A stretch of DNA of 64,000 nucleotides, from the NCBI GenBank assembly GCA_025667525.1, contig CM046878.1:574534868-574598867 (forward strand). The letters run 5' to 3'. Position 1 is the stretch's first letter; each line of letters opens with the position of its first letter. The stretch is from Glebionis coronaria (Eukaryota > Streptophyta > Magnoliopsida > Asterales > Asteraceae). The position numbers and the translations under genes were made by a program. Positions 22,440 to 35,174 of this stretch are shown here, one piece after another. The notes beneath the pieces are model-generated. The model saw nothing but the letters and a program-made list of their open reading frames with translations. It was not told the DNA's origin and ran no database searches.

Positions 22440-23953
22440 ATACAACTTAAAAAATATTTTGCACGCGACTCGACTTTGAGATTTTTGATTCTCGCCGCGT
22501 CTGCGGCACTCATCCCGGTAGTGTCGAACCGAATGATTTGCAATTCTTCGTTCCCTTTTTTGAAGCTCAGCCGCTTCTAGTCTTTCCGCCACCTCTCGTT
22601 CCATTCAACCTTTTTTTGCATCACAATCCGAGATTATTTGTTGTTGTAGCAATTCGACCAATTGTTATTTTTGAGAACCCGAAGTGGCGGATGAGTTTGT
22701 GGAGCGTTGAACCTTGGACTTTTCTTGGAGCACCGGATAGACGAGGGATCTCATCGTCATTGAAAAGATCTGGATCTTGATCGGCTATCTTCCCGCATTG
22801 ACGCCGAGTTCGAGATGAATCTTATGTGGAAACTCCTTGTTCCCGTTTTCATCTCGATACAAACTCATCACACGAGTCATCAAATTTTCTTCATTTTCGC
22901 TACTCAAAAGTTTGGCGTTGTCATAAATTGATTAAACTTGAAAATTTCGCGGTTCAACGTCGTCCAATTCCCGGTCAACATATTTGTGTTTTGAGCTTTA
23001 TAACCCTCATCCCTAAGTCGGTCATTATACCTAGCAAGCAAAGTTGCAGAATCGCTAGGGGCTAGATCGGGCGGTCGACGACTTTCGAGGCGGAATTCGT
23101 CTAGGCGGCGTCTAGGCGCCGCTTAGGCGGATTGGAAATTTATGCATACAAATATTACAAAATAACATGTATGACATAAAAAAATACTTCTAATTTCAAA
23201 TAATTCGAAGTTCATGTAGTTTGAAGTAGAAAAATAGACAAATAAACATAACAATTTAAGTGATTAAAACTTCTAACGTGAACATATAATTCAATTGGTT
23301 CCAATTATCCATTACTTTATTTTTATAATCATTCGTTTATCTTTTAGTTTAAGATGTAAGGTTAACATAAATATGAGCAATATATATTAGAAAGAAAACC
23401 CTTTAATTTTTTGTATTTCCCGACCTTCGGATATTCAGATATTTCTATCCAACACTCGGCCAAAACTTCTTCTTCACGTCGGGTCCAAAATGAACGGTCC
23501 AACTTTCCATTTTGCTTAACAACACCTTTCTTCCTAGCTTTTTTCTTCGAAGGACCGGCGGCTTGTTCTTCCACTTCAACGGACGCATGGGGCTCTTGAG
23601 GTTGTTGAGACGAGTGTTGAGGAAAGTTTGATAATTTTGTTGTTGGATTGTTGAAAGACTTGCGATTGTTGACATTGTTGGAACCATAAATTGAATGCAT
23701 CAGGTGTACAATTAACAAACGGGTTTTGTTGTGGGAAGCTAGCGAAAGGAATTGGTATTTGATTATAGCTGGCGAATGAAGAAAATTGATTAGTTCTTGA
23801 AGTGCTAGATGTTGCGGATGAGGGAGAATTTGGATTTGACGAAGTAGACGAATTTGGTACTAGTCAGAATTTGATTTTCTGGATTGGATAAAAAAGGCGC
23901 GTATCCATTGATTCGAGTATTTGTTTGAATTTTGGTATGGATTTTGACTCATG
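22440..23953 (-). pseudogene. Decayed Myb/SANT-type protein of Harbinger-element kind
   Basis: The reading direction is leftward from an ATG near 23953 (MSQNPYQNSN). A Gln/Asn/Phe-rich region with frameshifts leads to a basic nuclear-type stretch (GPSKKKARKK, near 23540). Then comes a SANT-like helix start (SFWTRREEEVLAECWIEIS, 23420-23480). The middle is missing and replaced by unrelated A/T-rich sequence and a GGCGCC-rich patch near 23040-23130. C-terminal pieces return at 23060-22440, ending in the coiled coil EREVAERLEAAELQKRER. Such proteins partner the transposase of PIF/Harbinger elements or occur as related plant repeats. This copy is broken. Confidence 0.6.
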
Positions 23954-24454
23954 GTGGATGTAAAAAAATATGGAAATTAGTAGTGGTGATTACAGAAGAT
24001 TGTATAATTTTTTTTGTAATTTGAAAGGGAATTTATTTTGAAAAAATAGTTAAAAAGTGGGGTGTTTTAGGGTTGCAACGATCAAGAAATACTCCCTAGC
24101 CAAAAATTAGTTGTTTCCCAACGGTAAAAAAATTCAAATATTCAGAAAAAAAAAATTTAAAAAGTAACACATAACGTCGGTTGATAGGTACCAGCCAAAT
24201 CACCATAACGCGAGACACAATGTGCTTGGCTACGTCGTGAGCTCGCGACATAATGACCAGCCGAATCCATCAACTATCATACCGTGGCCTCTAAGAATAA
24301 AATTTTAAAGGATTAAAGCTAAAGCATACTCAAAGTGTTCAAAGTTTCATTAGCATATAACCATTTGAATACTTCAATTAAAAATAAAGCTCTTTATCTC
24401 TCTTTACTTGGTTAGTCGTATAATAAAGACATAAATTGATGGGATAAACTTCTC

Positions 24455-24461
24455 TATAAAA
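24455..24461 (+). promoter_or_regulatory. TATA box of the DC1 gene
   Basis: TATAAAA lies 100 bp before the ATG at 24561, in the context CTTCTCTATAAAATC. This predicts a short leader of about 70-75 bases. Confidence 0.55.
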
Positions 24462-24560
24462 TCTTGCTCATGATATCATATAATCACATCTTCTTTATTT
24501 GTTATTGTCCACTACTTTTCGCCATCTTTTATCTCTCTTTATTTTACCCGAGTCACACAA

Positions 24561-26643
24561 ATGGAGTCCAACGTCAATTTTGAAAATGTAATCACATTGA
24601 TACAACATGAGCACCCGCTACATCTTGTAGATTTGCAGCCATGTTATCCTGACTACGAAGAATTTAGTGATGACGAGGAAGAGGATAAGGTTATAAAATG
24701 GGATTTTAATAGCCCGTGTAATCAGTGTGGCAAAGATATTAACGTGTATCATAGGTATTACTATAAGTGTACCGATTCATCATGTGATTACATGCTCCAC
24801 AAATTATGTGCACAGGCACTTCCCGAAACGTTAATTGTAAAATACCATAGCCTAACTCATACATATATTCTCCGTCAAGGACAGGTGCAGGACTATATCG
24901 AACCTTGTTTTATATGTGGTGATCATGTAAATGATAAATCATATTATTACTATTGTTTATTTTGCAGAGTTGCGTCGATATTTAAGCGTATACATGTGAA
25001 TTGTGGCATGAAAGAAATAGTAGGAAACCATATCATCTATCATCCAAGTCACCCACACCCACTAGATACTGTTATCTCTCGAGCAATTACGTGTCAATGT
25101 GATGCTTGTGGGAAAGAACAGAGGGGTATCTTCTATCGTTGTACAACATGTTTTTATCACGCCATCCATATTGATTGTGCATTCCTCCCTAGAATGTTAC
25201 AAATCCAACAACATACTCACCCACTCATCATTTCTTATTCTTCCGAACATATCAATCGAACTAGTATCGCTTTTACTAAGTGTAGGATATGTCGTGAGTC
25301 TTTTATTTTTGATTTTCTATGGATTTATCAGTGTGAAAGGTGTAGGTACTTTGTTCATCTAGATTGTGCAACATTAAGAAATGAGCCCTTCATGTCTATC
25401 TTCCTATCAGCAGGTAATTATTCTGATGCTTCGAATGATTGAGTGCCAAAATTATGCTTGATATGTACGAACATCTTAATATTAACCCATTTCCAATTTA
25501 TTTGCAGATATCGGCAAAACGATCAAAAACTTTAAAGATGCTGATCATCCTGATCTTCTCCATCTCCCGTTTCCTGATCAAACATACAGCATACTAAAAC
25601 ACTGGTTTTACAAAGAAGCGGGATCAACAACTGGCGAAACAAGTGAAAGGAACTTGAACCACATCAGTCATCAACATGTTCTTAGTAAAGTAGGTACAAT
25701 ATCCAATGAAAGTAAAGGCGCAACCTCTTCAAGTGTTAGTTCATTATTATGCCACGACCCAATGAAAAGGACTGAGCTATTATGCAATGGGTGTGTGAGA
25801 CCAATCATGGGTGTGCCCTTTTACAAATGCTCCATCAGTGAAGACCAATGTTGCGACTTTGTACTTCATGAGTGGTGCACTCGTTTACCTGCTGAATTGC
25901 CAAACTTCCCTGGTCACCCACATCACAAACTCCTTTTTTTTGCAACAGTTCCACGAAATTTATTTGGAGTTTTCTATTGTAGAAATTGTGAATTAAAATG
26001 CAACGGGTTTGCTTATGGGTGTACCAAATGTGATTACTACATTGATGTTAATTGTGGTTTCATCCCTGAAGAAGTCACACATGAAGCTCACCCTGATCAC
26101 ATTCTTTCACGACGTCCAGAGCACATAAGAACGCCATGTGTTGCAGAAGGCCTGTGTTGTGGAAGTAAGTTTTCTTTTAGTTGTCGATCTTGTGATTTTT
26201 ACCTACATTCTGGTTGTGCTTTATTCTTGCCTCGTATTATAAATCACAAGTTGGACAAGCACCCTATGAAGTTGACTTACGGTCTGGTAGAGAACCATAA
26301 AAGTGAATACTTTTGTGAACTTTGTGAGGAAAAGCTCAATCCCAACATCTGGTTCTATCATTGCCATGTCTGTCTCTACTCTATACATACTTCTTGTGCT
26401 CCGTTAATAGATAACTTTGAAGCAGCCATTCTCTCCTACACAAGCCTTTATACGTATTTGAATATTAAGTTTGGGGGAACTTATAATATAGAAGGTCACG
26501 AGCACTCTGTATCACTTGATGTAGGATTGGACGCTGATGGTGAATGCCCAGTCTGTCATTATCACGTGAAACGTGATATAATCGTTAAGTGTCTGAAATG
26601 CAAGCTCCACGCAATGCATTACGAATGTTGCAAGATATTGTAA
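24561..26643 (+). CDS. DC1 (C1-like zinc finger) domain protein, two exons
   Basis: The predicted CDS joins 24561-25413 and 25508-26643 (662 residues). The donor (CAG/GTAATT) and acceptor (TTTGCAG/AT) are canonical and keep the frame. The protein is a string of Cys/His modules: an N-terminal HEHPLHLVD (residue 17), then Cys 53/56/70/75 with His 80 and Cys 83, Cys 116/119/132/135 with His 145 and Cys 148, Cys 180/183/194/197 with Cys 206, and Cys 241/244/258/261 with His 266 and Cys 269. Several more follow in exon 2, the last near the C-terminus (CPVCHYHV, CLKCKLHAMHYEC). This is the DC1 repeat pattern, a zinc-binding relative of the C1 lipid-binding domain. Plant members number in the dozens to hundreds and are mostly uncharacterised; some are linked to stress or hormone responses. 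No signal peptide or membrane segment is visible. It appears intact and is the one probable host gene here. Confidence 0.9.
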
Positions 26644-26666
26644 TGTGTTATTAAAGTAATGAGATG

Positions 26667-26672
26667 AATAAA
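26667..26672 (+). promoter_or_regulatory. Polyadenylation signal of the DC1 gene
   Basis: AATAAA lies 24 bases after the stop codon. A TTTGTA-rich region follows, typical of plant 3' ends. Confidence 0.5.
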
Positions 26673-28004
26673 ATGACAAATGTATTTGAAGCATAGTTGA
26701 ATGTTTTCTAGTTTTGTACGGTAATTTGTAATAATATATTTTCAAAACAAAAACCTTGTTTTTGTAATGAACTATTTTGTACCATTTGATGCACTATTAC
26801 TTGCTATGCGGATTTCTACATTTGTGAACGAAATGTAATTTTTTGGTAAATGGTTTTACTCCAGTACATGGTGTAAATCACAAAAAATTATTAAATATGA
26901 TGAAATGTGGCTGAGTGCCACATTAACCACAAGTAACATCTTAAACTACTAGCGTTTGGTATATGTACACGGCGCTTTTTGATTTGCACACCAAATGATA
27001 TTGCCCTTTTAGGTTTATACACTCATATATTTGTATCTGACTTGACCAAGTAGTAAAACTACAATCTAGTATATTTCTTTCTTTTGAAAATCAAAAACTT
27101 TATACGACCAATTTTGTCTGATGATAATCTCCACCGAAACACACCCCTAAAACACACCCCTGCATATTTCTCTCTATCAAAAACGAATTTTGAACTGATT
27201 TTCTTCATTTTAACTTATATCTCAAACTTCTAACGTTGTGAAAATTATTTATTCGATCAGAAAACATCATTTACTCGTATCAAAACTTCAGAAATTAAGT
27301 TTATAGTAATGTTACAGATCTATGAAATGGGGCCCTAAAAAGTTGGAGCCCTGTGCCGCCGCACTCCCCGCACATGCTTAAATCCGGCCCTAATACCTTA
27401 TTGATTGATCCAAACAATAAAGTTAGAACTAATACTTTCATAGTCATTCTACTTTATACCAATATCCATAGTGATTGAGATAGATGACAAGGAACCAAAC
27501 GCCTCCTAGTAAATGATGCTACCATGCTACTGCTGGAAAATGAAGTAAGAAACTAATTTAATATGTTCCGTTTCTAACAAAGGTGAATGCATTATAGTTG
27601 TACACTTGTACGTGTAAAATTTCCTTCATAAATGAGAGCTAACAAAAAAATGTTAGCGAGATAAAATATTTTTGTGCAGAGAATAGAATTCACAGAAGTT
27701 TACTATTTCGTGTTTATCGACTTTATATGTAATATATATAGCAAGATTATTTTTTGGTGACTCTGAGCCCAAAATGCTTTCTTTTTTCTGGTCTAATTAT
27801 GTAATCTCTCGTCCTAAGCTTGCAAACATACTCTTGAAAAATTCACATTTTGAACCTAACAAAAAAAGAACAAAATCTGGAATTAGCAGCACAAATTGAG
27901 AAAGCCAAATTCAAGAAAAAAATATAAAGTAAACAAATTTTCTTTCCTCTATCTATGTGGGACTATAGAAATTCATACTCAAAAAGGAAGAAAACACTTT
28001 CTAC
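26673..28004. other. Intergenic, no gene seen
   Basis: A/T-rich with no convincing reading frame. A G/C-rich patch at about 27328-27390 (GGGGCCCT...GGCCCTAA) stands out and may be a repeat relic. TTTCTAC at 27998-28004 is part of the hAT target site. Confidence 0.5.
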
Positions 28005-28135
28005 TATGGCTGAGCAGGGAAGACCCAAAACGAATCGGATCGAACCGGACCGACTCCAAGCGGACCGAACAATTTCGGTCCAGTCCTCGGTCCGGGGTTT
28101 CGGACCAATTCTGTCCTCGTTCCGGTCCGGTCCGA

Positions 28136-28700
28136 CACTACAACAATTTTGAAGCCTAGGGACGACTTATTCGTCCCTAAGTAGGACCTTTTTCGACCCT
28201 AAATCTTAGGGACGACTAAGTCGACCCTAGGATTTAGTGCCTAAAAATTCGTCTCTAGAATCCTAGGGACGAACCCCCCCTTTGTAACCTAGGGACGACT
28301 CGGTGGGTCCTACTACCCACTACGTTGAATAAATTGACTAACTTAGGGACGACTTGTCTTTGAAATTTATGGTTGACAAAGTAGTCCTAGGTTTTTAATA
28401 AAAATAATCTTTTTTAAATTTTTCATAAAAAATCTTTTTTTATTATTTTTAATAAAATCTTATTTATAAAAATTCATAAAAACATTTTCAGAAAAAAAAA
28501 GGTTAATTATTATTCTAGGGACGACTTAGTCGTCCCTAGGTTTCAATATTGCCCAGGTATTCAAAACCTAGGGACGACTAAGTCGTCGCCAGGTTTTGAC
28601 ACCTGGGCAATATTGAAACCTAGGGACGACTAAGTCGTCCCTAGGATTAAAACCTGGTGGAAATTGACTAACCTAGGGACGACTAAGTTGTCCCTAGGTG
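28136..28700. repeat. Left subterminal repeats of the CACTA, including a 131-bp palindrome
   Basis: The half-site CCTAGGGACGAC, mostly followed by TAA/TTA and its inverse, occurs around 28155, 28205, 28262, 28288, 28346, 28515, 28567, 28619 and 28672. The block 28515-28645 is as a whole an almost perfect palindrome: 27-bp palindromes at each end, inverted TTTCAATATTGCCCAGGT arms, and another palindrome in the centre with TCAAAACCT/AGGTTTTGA arms. Such subterminal arrays are where En/Spm TnpA binds. Confidence 0.88.
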
Positions 28701-28974
28701 TACCTGGGGCTAAAAAAAACTGGGCTGTTAGCAGTTTCTAGATTTTTTCCGGAACTTTTTCAGACAAAATCCACAATTCAAAATGGCAGAATTCGACAAA
28801 TACAGAATAATAACAAATCAATAAACGTTACAATACCATATTAAGAAAAATTATCCAACATCACGATACAATATTCATCAAATACACTTATTCAATCCTA
28901 AATCAAATGTTTCACACGCTACAAGTCTCAAACTTTATTAAACATGCATAATACGAAAAATACTACCACAACCT

Positions 28975-31160
28975 CTACTCCGCATCCTCGTTAGGTGAAA
29001 AGTCACCTTCCTCCTCGTCACCCCCCTCGTAACCTTCCTCCTCATCACCCTCCTCGTTACCCCACTCGTCACCCCCCTCGTCATCCCCCTCGTCATTCCC
29101 CTCGTCATCGCCTGATAAGTCGTCACCACTGTTTTGTACATTCCTATCTCGACCCAACTCGTCAACGGACCGGTAATCGTGCTGATGGGGATTTATGATT
29201 ACACGAGAACCTCCGGGTATGGATTGTGAAGTAGAGCCGATCTCATGAGTCGAGTGTGTGGTGGGACGATAACAATGGTTAAATGTGTTATTGTTGGTGA
29301 CGGGAGCAATAGGATAAGTGTCGGTATAGGGAGGTTGGAGTGGTTAGAGATTGTCGGGCAAAGATGGTCGGTATGGGTCGATGGAAGGAGGTTGCACTGG
29401 TTGTGCCCAAGGATAGGGGGTTGGACTAAATGAGCCCAATCAGGAGCTAGGGTGGGCATAACAAAGGGTCGGGGCGAGGGTACAAAAGTAGGAGGGTTAA
29501 TTAGGTGATCAGTATTTGATGAGTTGTAGTTCTGGAAAAACTCACCCAATTGACTATGATATTGCGCCATATGCTGGTACGACGTCTGAGTATATTGTTG
29601 CGCCGCATCTGCCTTTAACGTTGCCAAGTAAGCCCGTTGCTGCGCCTCCTGATTCTCTTTCCTCTCAGCTCCATCTGTTGCTCATGTCGTTCCATCATTT
29701 CCTGAAATTCACTACGAGAGGGAAAATTTGGTCGAGCTGGAGCACCCCGCCTGCGATAAGTTACAACAACAATTTTTCATTATATACAACAAGACATAAA
29801 TATGAACAATTGATTTACATTTTGTTTTATTGAGGATATATAACCTGCGAGAAGTGTTATTGGCACAACCCGGTAACTTTCTGCCTTGTCCCGACACATT
29901 TTGCTTATTTTGACTTGGCATGATTTCAGCCACTATTTGTTTATCAGACATGTGCGGGACGACCTTGGCTTTCAATTGGTCACTGAGGGCTTTTATCTTT
30001 TGCTGGGAAAGAAAAAAAAACGGTTTAAAACAAATGAAATTAGTTACTAAGGCATGTAAAAAGTTATATGTTACTTACATATCTTTCCTCGTTTTCTTTA
30101 CTTTTAAACGTGCCATTACTTGAGTGCCCCTTCCTCCATGTTTCAACCAGGTCCTCGTAGACCCCTTCCTTGACTTCCTGTAAAATATCAAATAAATTAA
30201 TAACGAGCTATAATAAATAAACATTATAAACGCTTTTAAATAAAATCACAAAAATTATAAAGAGTCTTACGTATTCATTCCTTCCTCGGGCGAATGGTTT
30301 TTTGCCTTGAGTGGTCGGTACCGTGTTTTTGGAACGATTAACAGTATTAACCTGACTTCTTGCCACCCTCTTTGGGTCTGACCACCACTCAACCAAGTCA
30401 GCCCACTCACCTTCGGTTCTATTGTCCTACACACTCTCCGGCGGTACATGTTCTTGTGCCAGTGCGGGCGTCTGATATTTCGAATAATAATTTTTCTTGA
30501 TCCTGTTCTTGTATTTTCTATACAGCAACCTCAGTTGGAGTTCCAACGCAAGCCTAACCCGAGTCGACACCTCATACACACCAGTGCCACACACCACCTC
30601 AGTACGATCATTGTACCATGGCTGGAGGTCGAAATATGTCTACATAAAAACATATGAATTTAAATAAACAAACAAATTAAACATAACACACATATCTAAA
30701 TGTCGATAACAATAACAATATAAGTAAAATAAACACTTTTGACCTCAATTGTAGGATAAATATGAGCTTTATCAGATTCTGGAATTTCGTCCCATTCGCA
30801 GTTCAGGGGAAGTGACCGGACTAATTCCCCCATAAGATGAGAAAACATTGATGCATAATCGCCCAGAAAATGGAAGGTTTGCAGATCTTTAAATTCAAAG
30901 CCAATTGACAAAGGTTTTTCGTGATTATCTCTGTACGTCGTCCTTAATTTTCCTAGGTTGGTCACAAAGCGATTTGAAGCTACAAAAGATATGTTATTTA
31001 CTCGTAAAAATTCAAGTGACATAAATTATAAATATCAGTGTTATAAAAAAATATAACGATTTCTTACGTTGGTAGTGGGCCGATATAGGACGTGTGGGCC
31101 GTCTGGGTGGACTACCACCAGCATCCCCACCGTGTGACCTAGGAGCTACACATGGGCCAT
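28975..31160 (-). pseudogene. tnpA: CACTA tnpA-like protein (plant Ptta/En/Spm transposase family)
   Basis: Leftward exons with canonical GT/AG borders: about 31160-31075 (Pro/Arg-rich), about 31010-30744 (SNRFVTNLGKLRTTYRDN, HLMGELVRSLPLNCEWDEIP), 30639-30271, 30177-30079, 30002-29845, and a last exon from about 29756 to 28975. The family signature is NRSKNTVPTTQGKKPFARGR in exon 30639-30271, followed by YEDLVETWRKG. The last exon has a helical Glu/Gln region and a repetitive Gly/Asp/Glu tail (DDEGNDEGDDEGG). Breaks: an in-frame TAG at 30427-30429 and a one-base shift near 29660. In En/Spm the partner protein TnpA binds the subterminal repeats; by analogy this one may bind the palindrome (inference). 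Confidence 0.75.
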
Positions 31161-31495
31161 CTATAAAATAACAAGTTCATATCAGTATACACATTTTATC
31201 AATATACACATTTTAACATATAAAAACATTTTCATTAAAAAACAAAATTACACAATTTAATTAACCAATTAATACTAATACACAAATTCATATCAATATA
31301 ACATTTTAACATATAAAACATTTTCATTAAAATACAAAATTACACATTTAAACAAATAAAAAGAACTCATCATCATTTAAGCGTATAACAATTGTTTCAT
31401 TCAAACTACAACTTAAGCATATAACAATCGTTTACAAATAAAAAAATTACACATTAAAGCATATAACAACTATTCATTCAAAATACAACTTAATA

Positions 31496-34400
31496 TCAAT
31501 TGTCATCTTCAGAATCATCGCTAGATAAAACTTCTTGAACATCATTATTAGGGTTCACTTCATCATCATCCGACACTAAATCATCATCATCAACATCACC
31601 AATGACGTGTGCAACTACCTCGTCTTCAATATTAATAATATCATCATCAACCGGTGAGGCGTCCACATCCGTTGGTTGAGTATTTACACTCAAATCCGTA
31701 ATACCCAAATTAGGCAAAGCAACAGACAGTGTAACATCTGATGAACGGCTACCATGTATAACATCTTCATCGGACTTTGCCACATCTCGATGATAAACCT
31801 GTTCGACGACCTTCTAATGAAGCGGTCGTCTAGCAAGGTCTTCAAGGTAGAATACTTGTGTTGCTTGTGTCAGGAAAATGTATGGGTTATTTTGGTGAAA
31901 TAGCCTATCGATCAAAATATGATGTATGCCTTGCTCAGTGTAAGAACGTCTGTTGCGTTTGGTGCAATTGGTAGGGTTAATTGTGTCAAACCATTTACAT
32001 CGAAACAACAAAACCTTGCGGTTGCCGATATAAGTGAGCTCCAGAATTTCTTCGAGTTGACCATAATACATCTCTCCATCAACCCCGGGTGTTGAAATTC
32101 CGCTGCATTGAGTGGTACGAAGTATATCGCGTTCACGTACCATAAACTTCACACCGTTCACTATGCAAGAGGGGTATGTACATGAACTAATAGGTCCACA
32201 TGCCAAAGAGAATAACTCGTCACTACAGCCCATACTCACTTTTTTTCACGAGTCTACAAAAAAGAGATACAAAAAGGTTTATTAGATGAGGAATAACTCC
32301 AAGGTAATATATCCAATGTATTTACCATGTTATTAAACCACGCAGGAAAACTCGTTTCCAAATTATCAGGCGCCTCTCTGCAAAGGTTCATGATATTAGC
32401 AGAAGTCATCGAGAAAGAAGAATTTTCAAAATTATAAAAAAAGGAAAAAACATACTCACTGTAAGCCGAGATGTCGGCTTTGACTTCAGGACTGTTGTTA
32501 AGTATAAACCACGTAACTGCCTGCATGTCGTCATTAGTCATACGAGTTGGTTTGATTCCACCCGTCGGTGTGCATACGGTCCGGAACACCTCAAATTTAT
32601 CTGGTTTTCCAGGCAAATCGTCTTCATTTCTGCCAAGGCGGTTAAATCTCGTCTCGACATCCTTAAGGTAACGCGAACAAAAAGTTAATGCCTTTTCTGC
32701 AACATAACCCTCAGCAATAGAACCTTCAGGCTTTGCTTTATTTCGTACATAATTCTTTAGCTTTTTCATGTATCTTTCAAATCGATACATCCACCTGCCG
32801 TGATTAACGGAACCTAGAATAGCCTCATCGGGTAGATGTATAACCAAATGAGTCATTATGTCGAAAAAAGCAGGAGGAAAGATTTGCTCTAAATTAACCA
32901 TCATAATGATCAATTTGTTTTTAGCTTCTTTCATGTCCTGCACAGTCAAACTTCGAGCACAAAGCTGCTTAAAGAATAAGCAAATGTCGATTATAGGTTT
33001 TGCAACGTCTTTGGGCAAGTATTGTTGCACTCCATAAGGAAGTAACCGATGCATCATTATATGACAGTCATGAGATTTCAAGTTCGTTATATTGTCATCA
33101 TCAGCGGTCACTTTTTTCTTGAAGTTGGATCCAAAGCCATCAGGTAGTCTGACTCCTTTAATGAATTTACAAAAAAGTTTTCTTTTTTCTGGAGTGAAAG
33201 AGAACTTTGGATGAGGCTTATCGAACTTCCCGTTATCTTTTTTAACTAACCACAACTCCTTTCGAACTCCCATTTTTTCCAAATCTAGCCTTGCCTTTGG
33301 CGTGTCTTTGGATTTGTCGTTCTGTAACAGGGTATTCAGTAAAGCCTCAAGGAAATTCTTTTCGATGTGCATGACATCGTAACAGTGTTTTAGTAGAAGA
33401 AAGGGCCAATACTCAAGATCCCAAAAGATAGAACGCTTACTCCAGTTCAATTCAACATCTTGATTATGGGGGCGGTTCTCTTTGAGAATTGGTTTATGTT
33501 TCCCCGGTTTACGTTTAAAGACTTTACTAATCTGCAATTGGATATCAAGTTCTGAAAACTTTCTTGGTCTAGGCTTATTTTCGGGAAAACCGTAGAATTC
33601 CTTGGATTTTTTACGATCTGGATGATTTGTACTTAACCATCTTCTGTAACCAACATAAACGATTTTGCTGTTGATACGCATCGATGGAGTGTCAACATTA
33701 CAAGTAGAGCATGCGAGGTACCCTTGCCCAGTCCACCCAGACAAACTACTTCGAGCTGGAAAATCATTGATGGTCCATAAAACCGCCGCTTTCATTTTGA
33801 AATTAGTACCCGTAGCAGCGTCTTTCGTCCAGACTCCCTCCCATAAATCTTTGAGTTCTTTAATTAGAGGCTGCAAGTAAACATCAATGTCCTTTGCAGC
33901 TGATTTAGGGTCGGGAATTAACATCGTCAACATTAAAGAAGTTTCTTTCAAACACATCCACGGTGGTGTGTTGTATGTTGTCAATATAACCGGCCACATG
34001 ATGTAAGTTTGGCTCATCATGCCATAAGGATTAAAACCATCAGCAGCCAACCCTAATCGAACGTTTCTAGGGTCACAAGAGAACTCAGGTTTCATCATGT
34101 CAAAATATTTCCATGCTTTGCCGTCACAGGGGTGATTCATTTTACCGTCTTCCTTAGACTGTCCGGTCGCATGCCAAGTCATCCACTTTGCTATGTCTTT
34201 TGTGTTGAACATACATTGTAGTCTAGGTGTTATCAGAAAGTAACGCACCACCTTGTTGGCAACTAATTGCGTCCGCTTTTTCTTCTTTGGGTTTTTTCAT
34301 CTGCTCGCGTTACAGATTGGACAAGTGTGCCTCGCCTTGTTTTCCGGTGATCCCCAATATAAAAAACAATCATTTATACAAGCATGGATCGATTCGTATC

Positions 34401-35069
34401 CTAACCCGATCTTTTTGTATGTCTTTTTTATTTCATAGTATGAAGACGGGAAATTGTATCCTTTACTAGGGGAACATGCCTTTTGGAGAAGAGCTAGAAT
34501 TTTGTTAAACCGGGCATCAGTTATTTTGTATAAAACCTTGATGTGCGAAATCTCTGATGTAAATTCCAATGTGGTCATATCACAACACGGGTAAAACTTT
34601 TGGGCAGACCTAGCGAGTAACTCTTCAAACTCGTTACTAGGACCCGATGTTTGGTTTGGTTGAGGACCGGTTGTTTGAGTTGGTGGAGTTTGAGAGGGTG
34701 TAGTTTCAGATGGTGGATTTGGAATATTATTTGCAGAAATATCTTCGAAGAATGCATGTGAATTCGATCAGGTGAATGTGGTAATAGTGGAGGTAACGGA
34801 AGAATTGGTTCACCGTGATATATCCAAGTGGTGTAACGTTTGTTAAACCCGAATTAGGATATGTGTGCCTCAAGTTGGCCGAGGGTAACCAACGTTTCAC
34901 GGTTACAACAACGACTACATGGGCAACGGAGCTTTTGTGAGATGGGGTGCAAAAATTTCTCACAATCCTGGATGAATCCAAAAAGACCATCTAAAAACTC
35001 ATTGGAATTACGATTGTTTACAGTGGTCCAACTCTTATCAATTGTCATAACCGCGTTGCAAATAAACAT
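31496..35069 (-). pseudogene. tnp2: CACTA tnp2 transposase, broken
   Basis: Domain order, reading leftward: a transposase-associated zinc domain (MTIDKSW, RCPCSRCCN; 35045-34855), linker, the CPIC zinc pair near 34312, and the Tnp2/Transposase_21 catalytic region plus DUF4218 in one 665-codon block (34251-32254; HCYDVMHIEKNF, SHDCHIMMHRLLPYGVQQY, HLVIHLPDEA, GRWMYRFERYMKKLK). An intron near 32325-32260 leads to a DUF4216 domain (32239-31814; CSDELFSLACGP, MYYGQLEEILELTY) and an acidic tail to 31496. Breaks: stop near 34853, frameshift near 34760, TGA at 34297-34299, a probable one-base loss in an A-run near 32250, and TAG at 31814-31816. Two of these stops sit where relatives have Trp. Tnp2 is the cleaving/joining transposase. 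Confidence 0.88.
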
Positions 35070-35174
35070 ACTCAGATAAATTATTTTTTTTATACGTAAA
35101 ATGTCATACTAACAAAATGAATATGAACTCTTTTTTTCTTCCTAGTGCAACTATGGAAGGCAATCCTAACCCAC

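Noticed and set aside
22140..24300. Complete Harbinger element around the Myb-like relic
   Set aside because: GAGCCGTGGGC near 22189 and GAGGCCACGGTAT (inverse of about 24280-24292) are only weakly alike and no TAA/TTA target pair matches.
27328..27390. G/C-rich patch with GGGGCCCT and GGCCCTAA ends
   Set aside because: Looks like a repeat relic, but no element ends, target duplication or coding sequence could be identified.
28938..29165. Repetitive Arg/Gly/Met/Thr frame
   Set aside because: It is an out-of-frame reading of the acidic Gly/Asp/Glu tail of the tnpA-like protein on the same strand.
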